From positions 1 through 48,981 of the forward strand of contig SCTB01000172.1 in the NCBI GenBank assembly GCA_004297545.1: 48,981 bases of DNA. Reading direction: 5' to 3'. Shown in pieces: positions 31,605 to 39,380 of the stretch (positions are counted from its first letter, which is position 1; each line of letters begins with the position of its first letter). This DNA comes from Alphaproteobacteria bacterium. Lineage in GTDB: Bacteria > Pseudomonadota > Alphaproteobacteria > Micavibrionales > UBA2020. Below the pieces are notes generated by a model. The model made no database searches, was not told the DNA's origin, and saw only the letters and a program-made list of their open reading frames with translations. The translations under genes and the position numbers were made by a program.

Positions 31605-32142
31605 GAGTAAACCTCAGTTTCAGGGGTCCCCGCACCTGAACGGACGTATTGAGCCCGTTTTCCGTGGTGGCGACGATGTCTGCGATGTTCTGACGGAGAC
31701 GTTCATCCGCCTCCCGGTGTGCAATGCGTTCAACCCGCTCATCCGCCCACTGCCGGAACATCGGCGCCATCGTGTGATTGCCTTCGCTATGCGCGCGCAT
31801 CATGGCGTCCTGATTGCTGTTGTTCTGCTTGAGGATATTCGCGCCGGCGTCGACGATGGCCTTTGCCGTCGCGCGGTCGTTGGAAAACGCAGTCATGATA
31901 AGCGCCGTGTCTCCGCCCCTGCGCGCGTAATCGGGATCGGCCCCTTTTTCCAGTAAAGCCTTTGCGACCAGTGGATTGTGGTAAAGCGCGCAGAGCATCA
32001 GCGGGGAATTTTTCATCTCACCTTGCGTGGCGTTGGGATTGGCGCCTTCTTCCAGCGCGCGCAGGGCCTTCGCGATGTCGCCCTTTGCAATCGCGCCGAA
32101 CATCTCCTCGGTGGCTTCTGCGTCGTAATGAGCTTCAGGCAT
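31597..32142 (-). CDS. Ankyrin-repeat protein B
   Basis: A 181-residue ankyrin protein with about four repeats (ALRALEEGANPNATQGEMKNSPLMLCALYHNPLVAKALLEKGADPD) and an Arg/Glu-rich helix (ADERVERIAHREADERLRQNIADI). It ends SVQVRGPLKLRFTHD. The start overlaps the stop of gene A by ATGCCTGA, with GAGG nine bases upstream. It is the shortest of the four. Confidence 0.9.
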   Translation of the reverse strand: MPEAHYDAEATEEMFGAIAKGDIAKALRALEEGANPNATQGEMKNSPLMLCALYHNPLVAKALLEKGADPDYARRGGDTALIMTAFSNDRATAKAIVDAGANILKQNNSNQDAMMRAHSEGNHTMAPMFRQWADERVERIAHREADERLRQNIADIVATTENGLNTSVQVRGPLKLRFTHD

Positions 32143-33430
32143 TGTTCATCCTCAGGACAATCCGGAACGGCTTTTTCACGGGTTCGGGGGCGCGGCGGCC
32201 GGCAGCGACATCATCGGCGATTTTCAGGGAGATAAGCCGCACCGCATGGACATGGCCCTTTTCCCTTGCGATATCGAGCGCGGTCTTGCCGTCCTTGTTT
32301 TTCAAATCATAGTTGGCGCCAAGCTCGAGCAGCTTGCGCACGCATTCGCCCTTGCCTCCGAATGCGGCCCACATCAGCGCCGTATAGCCATCATCTTCCT
32401 TCCGGGCATCGATGCCGACGCCGCGCTTCACAAGGTACGGGATCACCCCGGCTTCGCCTGACCAGGCGGCGTCCATCACCAGCGTAATGCCGTTCTTGCC
32501 GCACCGGAGCGGGTCTGCGCCCGCCTCGATAAGCGCATCAAAGGCCTCCCGGTGGCGGTGAAGAACAGCTAATTCCAGCGGTGGCTGTCCCTCGCGGTTC
32601 ACGCATGTCAGGTCCGCGCCGTGCGCCGCCAGGATGCGGATGATTTCGGGGTAGCCCTTTTCCGCCGCCTCATGCACCGCGGTGTCGCCCTGCCCCGCAT
32701 TGATATTGACGTCGGCGCCATGCTCGAGCAGCAGCGTGACGATGGATTCCTGCCCCTTGGCAGCCGCCTTGAGCAAGGGCCGGGAATTATCAGCGTCGGC
32801 AGCATCGGGATCGGCGCCGGCCTCCAGCAATACCCGCACGATCACAGGGCTGGCGTGCCACTGTTTGATGGCGCTGATCAGCGGGCTTTTGTCCTTGACG
32901 CGGTTGGGACTTGCCCCGGCCTGCAGCACGAGATCGAGAATGACCGGCGCGTCTTCCGAGATGCATTTCTCCACCGCCGTATAGCCATTGGCCTGGCCGG
33001 GCAGGTTGATATCGATGATTTTGCCGGACTCCAGGATGCGCTGGGCCTCGTCAGCGTCCTTCTTGTCGATGGCCTCAAGAAGCTCTGCCAGTGCCGGCGC
33101 GCCGCCATGAAGGTTCAGAAAATATTTGATGTTCTCCGGCTTTTCTTCCTTGCCCTTGTAAATCGTATAGGCGGACTCGCCGTCCGGCGCCACCCAGCGC
33201 ACATTCGCGCCATGCTTGATCAGTACAGTCGCTGACTCCCAATGCCGCTCCCGGACCAGGTGCATCAGCACGGAATATCCGTTTTTATCCACGGCATTTG
33301 GGTTGGCGCCTGCGTTAAGCGCCGCAATCGTCGCATCCTGAAAGCGATGGCTGACGGAGGCCCACAAGGCCTCGTCCGGTGAAAGCTCCTTCTTCGCGGC
33401 GGCATTGTTGAGGTCGTTGGCTGCGCTCAT
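32135..33430 (-). CDS. Ankyrin-repeat protein A, first gene of the ankyrin operon
   Basis: A 431-residue protein (start MSAANDLNNAAAKKELSPD) with about eleven ankyrin repeats. Clear ones include GYSVLMHLVRERHWESATVLIKHGANVR, GDTAVHEAAEKGYPEIIRILAAHGAD and GYTALMWAAFGGKGECVRKLLELGANYDLKNKDGKTALDIAREKG. It ends EPVKKPFRIVLRMNNA, a diverged version of the tail in B-D. The ATG at 33430 has a GAGGA binding site; the next one upstream (33463) is only about 6 nt from the predicted transcript start and lacks a binding site, so I chose the shorter form. Confidence 0.88.
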   Translation of the reverse strand: MSAANDLNNAAAKKELSPDEALWASVSHRFQDATIAALNAGANPNAVDKNGYSVLMHLVRERHWESATVLIKHGANVRWVAPDGESAYTIYKGKEEKPENIKYFLNLHGGAPALAELLEAIDKKDADEAQRILESGKIIDINLPGQANGYTAVEKCISEDAPVILDLVLQAGASPNRVKDKSPLISAIKQWHASPVIVRVLLEAGADPDAADADNSRPLLKAAAKGQESIVTLLLEHGADVNINAGQGDTAVHEAAEKGYPEIIRILAAHGADLTCVNREGQPPLELAVLHRHREAFDALIEAGADPLRCGKNGITLVMDAAWSGEAGVIPYLVKRGVGIDARKEDDGYTALMWAAFGGKGECVRKLLELGANYDLKNKDGKTALDIAREKGHVHAVRLISLKIADDVAAGRRAPEPVKKPFRIVLRMNNA

Positions 33431-33475
33431 TACATCCTCGATAACCTTGGCATCCCAAGTCATTGTTCGGGCAGC

Positions 33476-33504
33476 ATTATATCAAATATTATGTATAATG
33501 TCAA
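33476..33504 (-). promoter_or_regulatory. Perfect sigma-70 promoter of the ankyrin operon
   Basis: Minus strand TTGACA (33499-33504), 17-bp spacer, TATAAT (33476-33481): the full consensus, the strongest promoter in the window. The transcript would start near 33469. A single transcript of about 3.6 kb would cover all four ankyrin genes. Confidence 0.85.
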
Positions 33505-33533
33505 TGGGCCAAACGCTTGTAAACAAAGGAATA

Positions 33534-34250
33534 TCAGGCCCCCGGATGCAGGGTATTGTGCAGGTCGAAGGACATGAGGGCCAGGAACCCCGTCAGCAGA
33601 AGATAAAAGGTCGTGTAGAAAAGCCGATGCTCGGCGGAAATGGAATAGTAAGCGGCATTCTCCGGCGCCTTGGGGTCATACCGCCAGGCGCGCACCAGTT
33701 GCGGCCAGGCAAAAAGGCCGATGAGAATAATCAGGGGATTATGATTCCAGAAATATAACCCGACAAGAAGCGGAGCGCCGAGCAGCCATATTCGCGGGGA
33801 CAACACAGCTGTGATCCGCCCGCCATCCAGCGGCGACATCGGGATCAGGTTGAACAGGTTCAGCATGAACCCCGTATAGGAAAGCGCCAGCAAAAACGTG
33901 CTGTCGTAATGGCGGGCGGCATAATAAACGGCAAGCGCGCCCAGCGTCCCGACAAGAGGACCGGCAAGACCCACATAGGCCTCCGTCTCGACATTATGCG
34001 GCTTGTCCTTCATGTCGATCCATGCGCCGACGAACGGAATGAAAGTGGGAGCGCCGACCTTCAGACCACGCTGCCGGGCCGCAATGTAGTGTCCCATTTC
34101 GTGCACAAGGATGAGCAGCACAATACCGGCTGAGAATAGCCAACCGAAACTGTGTGCATATGCAGCGATGGAAATAAGCATGGTGCCGCAGGTCAGGAGC
34201 ATCGGCCCAAACTTGCTGGCTTTGAGGAAAAGTAAGAGGCTACTGAGCAT
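33534..34250 (-). CDS. Site-2-type membrane metalloprotease
   Basis: A 238-residue M50-family intramembrane protease with about six membrane segments. The zinc motif HEMGH is at about residues 50-54 in the second helix and the third ligand is in NLIPMSPLDGGRI (about 134-146). Such proteases cut membrane substrates, often anti-sigma factors or signal-peptide remnants. It begins 3 bp after the DUF2167 stop; the Shine-Dalgarno AAGGA directly abuts the ATG, so translation may depend on coupling. The minimal catalytic form without a PDZ domain resembles the FtsH-adjacent or sporulation-type subgroup. Confidence 0.9.
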   Translation of the reverse strand: MLSSLLLFLKASKFGPMLLTCGTMLISIAAYAHSFGWLFSAGIVLLILVHEMGHYIAARQRGLKVGAPTFIPFVGAWIDMKDKPHNVETEAYVGLAGPLVGTLGALAVYYAARHYDSTFLLALSYTGFMLNLFNLIPMSPLDGGRITAVLSPRIWLLGAPLLVGLYFWNHNPLIILIGLFAWPQLVRAWRYDPKAPENAAYYSISAEHRLFYTTFYLLLTGFLALMSFDLHNTLHPGA

Positions 34251-34253
34251 TCC

Positions 34254-35207
34254 TTATACTGTCGGGTCGCGGCGTTTGAAGAATTTCTTCACGGCGACTC
34301 CGGCCGCAAGCGCCACGACGATAAGCGCCTTGGCGGATTTCGCCACCACGGCCGCGAGCAGCGCGAAGAGTCCCAGCTTCTTGGCGGCAACGCCCCCGAT
34401 CAGCGCCATCAGGCCGTATTCGGCGACCTTGTCGGTTTTGGGATCGAAGTTCTCGTATTTCCTGCCTTCGTCGAAGGCGAGGTTCTGCAGCAGCGTAGCT
34501 ATAATCTTTTTGTCGTTGCCGACATCGGTCGTCGAGGTCACGAGGTTGAGGCTGATGAAGCCGCCCCGGCCCAGCGCGAAGGTGTTATAGTTGACGGCGT
34601 TGTCCGAGGGCGGCGGCGCCTTGCCTCCCGTTTCCTTCGCCTCGATGGACCAGATCAGCTGGTGCGCCTTCGCGTCGTAATGCGGCTTTTCGATCCAACC
34701 CACGATTTCAAGCTGCGAAATGCCCTGCGCCTTGCGATCGTCGTTGTCCTCTTTCAGCCCCTTCTGCATCTCCTCAAGGATTTTATCGGCGTCAATGCTC
34801 GCCTGGTCGTCGTCCTTGATGAAGCCGGAGTCGTCGAAGCTGGCGGCGACGAACCATTTCTGGTTTTCATCCGCCGGAATGAGGAGGCCGTAGAAATTTT
34901 CCTCGTCCATGTGGTTGCCCATATGCGCCATGACGGCGAGCGCCTGTTTCTTCGGAATAAAATTGACGCCTGCCGGCAGGGAAAGGGTGGCCTGGTTGCC
35001 GAGCTTCACCTTGTCGGGGCCGTGCACGATAAGCTTTTCGAAAGCGGCCCGCGCGGCGGCCTGTTTCTTGCTGTCCGCCTCCGAAGCGGCGGGCGCAGCG
35101 GCCTCCGGTTTTGCAGCCTGCTCGTCGGCGAAGGCGGCGTTCGATGTCCCGGCCAGCAGGCTGAGCGCGATAAAACCCGTAAAGACGAAACTCCTGAAAG
35201 ACAGCAT
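34254..35207 (-). CDS. DUF2167 membrane-anchored protein
   Basis: A 317-residue protein with a signal peptide (MLSFRSFVFTGFIALSLLAGTSNAAFA). An Ala/Glu-rich linker is followed by a DUF2167 domain (LPAGVNFIPKKQALAVMAHMGN; WFVAASFDDSGFIKDDD; IVGWIEKPHYDAKAHQLIWSIEA). Two hydrophobic segments lie at the C-terminus (about 265-305). The family is often found near protease or envelope-stress genes; its activity is unknown. The start at 35207 is by the signal peptide; the frame is open further. It forms an operon with the site-2 protease. Confidence 0.85.
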   Translation of the reverse strand: MLSFRSFVFTGFIALSLLAGTSNAAFADEQAAKPEAAAPAASEADSKKQAAARAAFEKLIVHGPDKVKLGNQATLSLPAGVNFIPKKQALAVMAHMGNHMDEENFYGLLIPADENQKWFVAASFDDSGFIKDDDQASIDADKILEEMQKGLKEDNDDRKAQGISQLEIVGWIEKPHYDAKAHQLIWSIEAKETGGKAPPPSDNAVNYNTFALGRGGFISLNLVTSTTDVGNDKKIIATLLQNLAFDEGRKYENFDPKTDKVAEYGLMALIGGVAAKKLGLFALLAAVVAKSAKALIVVALAAGVAVKKFFKRRDPTV

Positions 35208-35408
35208 GATTTGTTCCAGCAATGTTGTTGCCCTTAAAAAACAATGGCGCTTTTGAGACCCGGCGCGCGCCTTCAAAGAGACTCAATATATAGCATGATT
35301 TGCGCCTTTTGCCGCCATGCGTGACGCCTGATATAGGCCGGTTTCAGCGGCTTTCAGGGCGAAAACAGCCTTAACCAAAGATTTACATATTTCATCTAAT
35401 ATGGTGGC

Positions 35409-36281
35409 ATGAAAAAAGAGTCCCCGCTTTTGGACCGCGCGGCGCTGCGCGCGTTTCTGGAGAAACAAAAACTCCTGCCCGTCAAGGCGGCGCAGGAAGG
35501 GCGCTTCATTCTCGCCATACCCGATTTCGGCGACGGCAAGGGACCTCTTCTGATGCCGAACATCAAGGAACTCGAAGCAAAAATGCGCGGTTCCGAGGGG
35601 CAGGTTACCAGCATCGAGCTCGAAGCCGGGCCGCAGAAAATCCCGGCGGACGGCAGCAATGTCGTCGTCATCAACCGCGTCGATGAATTCGTGCAGTCGG
35701 CGCTGAAGGCGAAGCTCGAATATCTTATCGACAGCGCGAACGGCGAGATGACGCGCGATGTCGTCAACGAATTCATCGGCTACGCGCGCGGCTATACCTA
35801 TGACGCGGACACGCAGAAGATCACCTTCTGCCGTAACGCGGGATTCCGCAACGACGTCTATAACATGACGAACGCGGAGCTGAAGAAGAGGTACGTGCGC
35901 TTCAACCGGCCGGATCTGTCGCTGGACCAGGTGAAGGACGGAAACCTGCGCTCGGGCTATTACATCAAGAAGCCGCTCGGCAGCCGCGGATGCTATCTCG
36001 ACGGCGCCTTCCGCGTGCAGGTGATGGCGGAAGCCGGCGGCACGATGCAGGAGTTCCACAACGGCGCCATGGTCAACGTGCCGGACGACCCGGCCCTCCC
36101 GTTAAGCTTCATACACGTCACCGACATCAACACCTGCTACACGCTGCCGAGCGGCTGGCAGATCGTGAATGCCGACGGAAAGCACGACCTGCCGCATTTC
36201 GACGTGAAGGATGCGCTGTCCCCGCCTGCGTCCCAAAAACCCTCCAAGGCCAGAAAGCATTTCCCCAACAAGCGCAAATAG
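35409..36281 (+). CDS. Unknown conserved-looking cytoplasmic protein
   Basis: A 290-residue protein without signal peptide or membrane segments (MKKESPLLDRAALRAFLEKQKLLPVKAAQEGRF). Beta-rich centre, with GYYIKKPLGSRGCYLDGAFRVQVMAEAGGTMQEF and two cysteines there plus one in DINTCYTLPSGWQ. The C-terminus is Lys-rich (KPSKARKHFPNKRK). No family was recognised. The start is uncertain: GGTGG lies only four bases upstream. It is transcribed away from DUF2167. Confidence 0.7.
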   Translation: MKKESPLLDRAALRAFLEKQKLLPVKAAQEGRFILAIPDFGDGKGPLLMPNIKELEAKMRGSEGQVTSIELEAGPQKIPADGSNVVVINRVDEFVQSALKAKLEYLIDSANGEMTRDVVNEFIGYARGYTYDADTQKITFCRNAGFRNDVYNMTNAELKKRYVRFNRPDLSLDQVKDGNLRSGYYIKKPLGSRGCYLDGAFRVQVMAEAGGTMQEFHNGAMVNVPDDPALPLSFIHVTDINTCYTLPSGWQIVNADGKHDLPHFDVKDALSPPASQKPSKARKHFPNKRK

Positions 36282-36293
36282 CCCTGAATCTAT

Positions 36294-36322
36294 TTGACAT
36301 ATAACCGCGAATCCAATATAGA
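36294..36322 (+). promoter_or_regulatory. Sigma-70 promoter of the small protein at 36483
   Basis: TTGACA (36294-36299), 17-bp spacer, TATAGA (36317-36322); the transcript would start near 36329 with a leader of about 154 nt, in which no riboswitch-like element was recognised. Confidence 0.75.
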
Positions 36323-36482
36323 TTCCCGCACGCTGGGTACTCACGGTAGAGCGATTTTTGCCTGTTTCTTGCCTGCCAGTACAACCCCCGCTGAAACAGC
36401 AGTGTGTTAACAATCACGGCTGTTTCCTTGCCCCTCCCTGGCATGAATTCCGCCCTGAGCGCCGCAGAAGGAATTTGACGCC

Positions 36483-36791
36483 ATGTTTAAAATCCCCAAA
36501 GTTCCCAAACTCCCCGTCAAGAGAGCCATCAGCCTCGCTTCCTGGGCATTCGTTCTGGGCACCGGCCTGACCGGCGTTTACAATTTCGCGAGCGCAAAAA
36601 TGGACGAAAACAGGCAGGCCATCGTCATGAAGGCCGCGGCGGCCTGCGAGCAGAAACTCACCTACAAGGAAACCCCCTGCACGCTGGAGGAGCAAAAGGC
36701 GCTGCTGGCGCGCGAGAGCATCGAGCGGCGCAAATGGAAGGGCGGCGCGCAGGCGGGCGCCAGCATACTGCTGATCATGGCGGCGTTCTAA
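36483..36791 (+). CDS. Small membrane protein, unknown
   Basis: A 102-residue protein with a basic N-terminus (MFKIPKVPKLPVKRA), a membrane segment at about 17-36 (SLASWAFVLGTGLTGVYNFA), and a helical middle with two cysteines (AACEQKLTYKETPCTLEE). The hydrophobic end (GASILLIMAAF) could be a second membrane segment. AAGGAAT precedes the ATG. The strong promoter suggests steady expression. Confidence 0.72.
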   Translation: MFKIPKVPKLPVKRAISLASWAFVLGTGLTGVYNFASAKMDENRQAIVMKAAAACEQKLTYKETPCTLEEQKALLARESIERRKWKGGAQAGASILLIMAAF

Positions 36792-36809
36792 ATCGGCGCT
36801 TCCGCCGAT
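36792..36809 (-). terminator. Weak terminator hairpin after nusG
   Basis: ATCGGCG-CTTC-CGCCGAT lies 9 bp after the nusG stop on its strand; a short TTTAG follows. It also lies directly behind the converging gene at 36483, so both could use it. Confidence 0.5.
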
Positions 36810-36817
36810 AAGCCTCT

Positions 36818-37351
36818 TTACGTCTTCTCGACCTGGCTGAATTCCAGCTCGACCGGCGTGGAGCGGCCGAAGATGGAGACCAGCACCTTGAGGCGCGAGC
36901 GGTCTTCGTCGATTTCCTCGACCGTGCCGTTGAACGAGTTGAACGGGCCGTCGCAGACGCGGACCTGCTCGCCAATTTCATACGAAATGGAGGGACGCGG
37001 ACGCTCGGCGCCCTCGACCACCTGCTTCATGAGGCGGCTGGCTTCGTTCTCGGAAATCGGCTGCGGCTTGGTGCCGGCCGCGCCCAGGAAGCCCGTGACC
37101 TTCGGCGTGTTCTTGACGAGGTGCCAGGCGTCGTCGTTCATTTCCATTTTCACGAGAACATAGCCCGGGAAGAACTTGCGCTCGGAATTCACTTTCTGCC
37201 CGCGGCGCACTTCGACGACCTCTTCGGTCGGCACCATCACTTCCTCGATATACTGATCGAGCGCGCGTTTTTTCGCGGTTTCCATGATGGAAGATGCGAC
37301 TTTTTTCTCAAAGCCGGAGTAAACGTGAAGAACGTACCAGCGCTTTGCCAT
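36818..37351 (-). CDS. nusG: Transcription termination/antitermination factor NusG
   Basis: A 177-residue NusG. It starts [24 protein letters not shown], has the Q-K[18 protein letters not shown] core ([21 protein letters not shown]), and the C-terminal KOW domain begins at [42 protein letters not shown]. It binds RNA polymerase and couples it to ribosomes. It follows secE by 12 bp. It lies 14 kb from rplK, which normally follows it directly. Confidence 0.97.
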   Translation of the reverse strand: MAKRWYVLHVYSGFEKKVASSIMETAKKRALDQYIEEVMVPTEEVVEVRRGQKVNSERKFFPGYVLVKMEMNDDAWHLVKNTPKVTGFLGAAGTKPQPISENEASRLMKQVVEGAERPRPSISYEIGEQVRVCDGPFNSFNGTVEEIDEDRSRLKVLVSIFGRSTPVELEFSQVEKT

Positions 37352-37363
37352 GATAATCCTGCC

Positions 37364-37558
37364 TTACTTGCCCAGGTCCAGAATGGCCTGGATGCCGTTT
37401 GAAATGAGAAAATCCGCCGCCAGAAGGATGACCGACATGATCGCGATCATGATGAACACGACAACGGTCGTGGTCGATACTTCCTTTTTCGAGGGCCAGG
37501 TGACCTTGAGGGCCTCCGTGCGCACTTCGCGGATAAACTGGACTGCGTCTTTGATCAT
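37364..37558 (-). CDS. secE: Preprotein translocase subunit SecE
   Basis: A 64-residue short-form SecE with one membrane helix (VVVFIMIAIMSVILLAADFLIS) after the amphipathic stretch QFIREVRTEALKVTWPSKKEVSTTT, whose VTWP is conserved. It clamps SecY in the translocon. The gene lies between tRNA-Trp and nusG, the usual arrangement. Confidence 0.97.
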   Translation of the reverse strand: MIKDAVQFIREVRTEALKVTWPSKKEVSTTTVVVFIMIAIMSVILLAADFLISNGIQAILDLGK

Positions 37559-37592
37559 TCGTTTCCTCTATAATCACCATTTGCCCGTCTAC

Positions 37593-37683
37593 GTTCCGCA
37601 AAGTTGCGGAACTTCGACGCGGCCAGTCTTCGCCCTTTCAGGCTGGCTTGCCAAGTCGTAGCTGCGTAGCAGCGAAGACTGGC
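37593..37683. repeat. Nested inverted repeats between secE and tRNA-Trp
   Basis: GTTCCGCA-AAGT-TGCGGAAC (37593-37612) is followed by a larger pair, GCCAGTCTTCGC (37622-37633) with GCGAAGACTGGC (37672-37683), enclosing a GCTGC-GTA-GCAGC hairpin at 37661-37673. The right arm covers the encoded CCA and discriminator base of the tRNA, so a folded precursor might affect 3' processing. Confidence 0.7.
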
Positions 37684-37755
37684 AGGAGCGGAGGGACTCG
37701 AACCCCCAACCCTCGGTTTTGGAGACCGATGCTCTACCAATTGAGCCACGCTCCT
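37680..37755 (-). tRNA. tRNA-Trp (CCA anticodon)
   Basis: The 76-nt cloverleaf has acceptor arm AGGAGCG/CGCTCCT, D arm GCTC...GAGC, anticodon loop CTCCAAA (anticodon CCA, 37722-37720) on the stem TCGGT/ACCGA, and T loop GTTCGAG. Discriminator G and a genomically encoded CCA close the 3' end. Its position just upstream of secE is conserved in many bacteria. Confidence 0.97.
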
Positions 37756-37839
37756 AAAGCCTGTTTTTCCCCTGAGACCCCTCGTTTCCGGAAGCCGGAT
37801 TTGAGAAGTTTTGAATTTTCGGGGGATAACGTAATGGCT

Positions 37840-37867
37840 TATATATCGCACTTTCGGGCGATTTCAA
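37840..37867 (-). promoter_or_regulatory. Promoter of tRNA-Trp-secE-nusG
   Basis: Minus strand TTGAAA (37862-37867), 16-bp spacer, TATATA (37840-37845), about 85 bp upstream of the tRNA. Reading through the tRNA would supply secE and nusG. Confidence 0.6.
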
Positions 37868-37896
37868 AGGAAAAAATGGAGCTTTATTAACCAAGG

Positions 37897-38667
37897 TTAA
37901 TCAAGGGGTTTGGGATGGCTTACGGAGCCGCGCGCGCGGATCACGGCCAGCAGGTCTTTCATGTCGTCGATGACCACATGCGCGCCTGCGTTCAGCAGCG
38001 CCTGCTTGAGCTCCTCCACCTGCGCGCGCTCGGCAAGACCGGTGTAGCCGACGCGCAACCCGATACCGGCGCCTTTCGCGGCGCGCATGCCGGTCAGGCT
38101 GTCCTCGACGGCTGCCGCCTGTTCCGGCGTGATGCCCAGCGTCTTTGCCGCCAGAAGATAGATATCGGGGTTTTCTTTCAGCTTACCGGGCGTATCCTCG
38201 AAGGCGCTGAAGACCCGCTCTTTCGGGATGCGCGCGTCAAAAGCGTGTTTCTCGAGCAGCGGCTGGATGCGCAGCCGCGGGCTATTGCTGACCACCGCAA
38301 CGCCCGCGCCCAGATCCTGCTGCAATTCGACCACTATTTGGGAAATGCCGGGCGCCAGTTTCGCCTCCAGCAGCGCCTCGCGCGCGGCCGGGCGCAGCTT
38401 GTTCGTGCGAAGGTCTTCAACGTCGATGACGAAGGGCGCATCGCCTTGCAGCCCGGCATTCACCGCGTCCTGGAACTGCCGCGCGATCTGGCCGAAATCC
38501 TTGCCGCGCATGTCGATGCCGTCGAGCTGCGCCTGCATCGGCTGGCCAAAGACGGCGTTTGCGCAGTCCGACAGCACGCGCCGCGTCAGGCTGATGCTGA
38601 TGGCTTCCGTATCGGCGAAGGTGCCGTCCCAGTCGAAGAACACTTCTTTTATGGGTTCGCCCGCCAT
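37897..38667 (-). CDS. HAD-family phosphatase
   Basis: A 256-residue HAD hydrolase, subfamily like phosphoglycolate phosphatase or beta-phosphoglucomutase. Motif I is FFDWDGTFADTE (nucleophile Asp at about 12), motif II VVSNS, motif III Lys in PGKLKENPDIY and motif IV AAVEDSLTGMRAAKGAG. The cap domain is inserted after motif I. Substrate unknown. The start overlaps the hydrolase stop (TAATG), with GGAGGGCG before it. Confidence 0.9.
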   Translation of the reverse strand: MAGEPIKEVFFDWDGTFADTEAISISLTRRVLSDCANAVFGQPMQAQLDGIDMRGKDFGQIARQFQDAVNAGLQGDAPFVIDVEDLRTNKLRPAAREALLEAKLAPGISQIVVELQQDLGAGVAVVSNSPRLRIQPLLEKHAFDARIPKERVFSAFEDTPGKLKENPDIYLLAAKTLGITPEQAAAVEDSLTGMRAAKGAGIGLRVGYTGLAERAQVEELKQALLNAGAHVVIDDMKDLLAVIRARGSVSHPKPLD

Positions 38668-39380
38668 TATGCGCCCTCCGCGAACAGGAATTTTTCCAGC
38701 TCTTCGGTCATTGCGCCGGGAGTTTCCATCTGCGTGATATGGCCCGAGCCGGGCAGGATCGCGAGACGCGACCCCCTGATCAGTCCATGCATTTCTTCCT
38801 GCAGCGCGGGCGGCATCAGCGCGTCTTCGGCGCCGCCGACGACCAGCACCGGGATGCCAATCAGAGGCAGGAACTGAAGAAATTCAGCCCTGCCCGCGCA
38901 GGCCGCCTGGTGGCGGCTGAAGCAGCCGTAGCCCACGCGCAGGGAAATGTCGCGCAGCCGCGCGATGAGCGCCTTGTCGCGGGACGAACTTTCGCTCAGG
39001 AAGGCGCGGTAATGACTGTCATCCTGCCGCGCCTTGATATAGGCCGCCTCCCCTTGCGCAACCTCGATCTGGCGCTGGCGTCTGCGCTCGGGCGTGTCGG
39101 CGCGGGCGGAGGTGTTGCAGAACACCGCCTTTTTGACGCGGCCGCCTGCTTTTTTCAGCACATCCAGCGCGACATAGCCGCCCATGGAGGTGCCGCAGAG
39201 CATGAATTCCGGCGGCGCGATTTTCAGCACATGATCGGCCATTTTGCCGATATCGTCGAAAGCGGTCAGCCCGGCCACCACCACCTGCGTGCGGCGCGAA
39301 AAATAATCGCGCTGCTCGTCCCATGCGCTTTCGTCGGAGGAAGCGCCGGGAATAAAGACGATGGGCAGGGATGCGGGCAT
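38667..39380 (-). CDS. Alpha/beta hydrolase
   Basis: A 237-residue alpha/beta hydrolase. N-terminal PIVFIPGASSDESAWDEQ (oxyanion-hole PGA), nucleophile elbow CGTSMGGY, catalytic acid in VVGGAEDALMPP and histidine in GSGHITQMETP. The size and pattern fit BioH/3-oxoadipate-lactonase-like esterases; substrate unknown. It sits between another hydrolase and the HAD gene with abutting ends, so the three are one operon. GGGAGCG precedes the ATG. Confidence 0.88.
   Translation of the reverse strand: MPASLPIVFIPGASSDESAWDEQRDYFSRRTQVVVAGLTAFDDIGKMADHVLKIAPPEFMLCGTSMGGYVALDVLKKAGGRVKKAVFCNTSARADTPERRRQRQIEVAQGEAAYIKARQDDSHYRAFLSESSSRDKALIARLRDISLRVGYGCFSRHQAACAGRAEFLQFLPLIGIPVLVVGGAEDALMPPALQEEMHGLIRGSRLAILPGSGHITQMETPGAMTEELEKFLFAEGA

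Noticed and set aside
37555-37851. 98-codon minus-strand frame over tRNA-Trp
   Set aside because: It reads through the tRNA gene and cannot be a protein gene.
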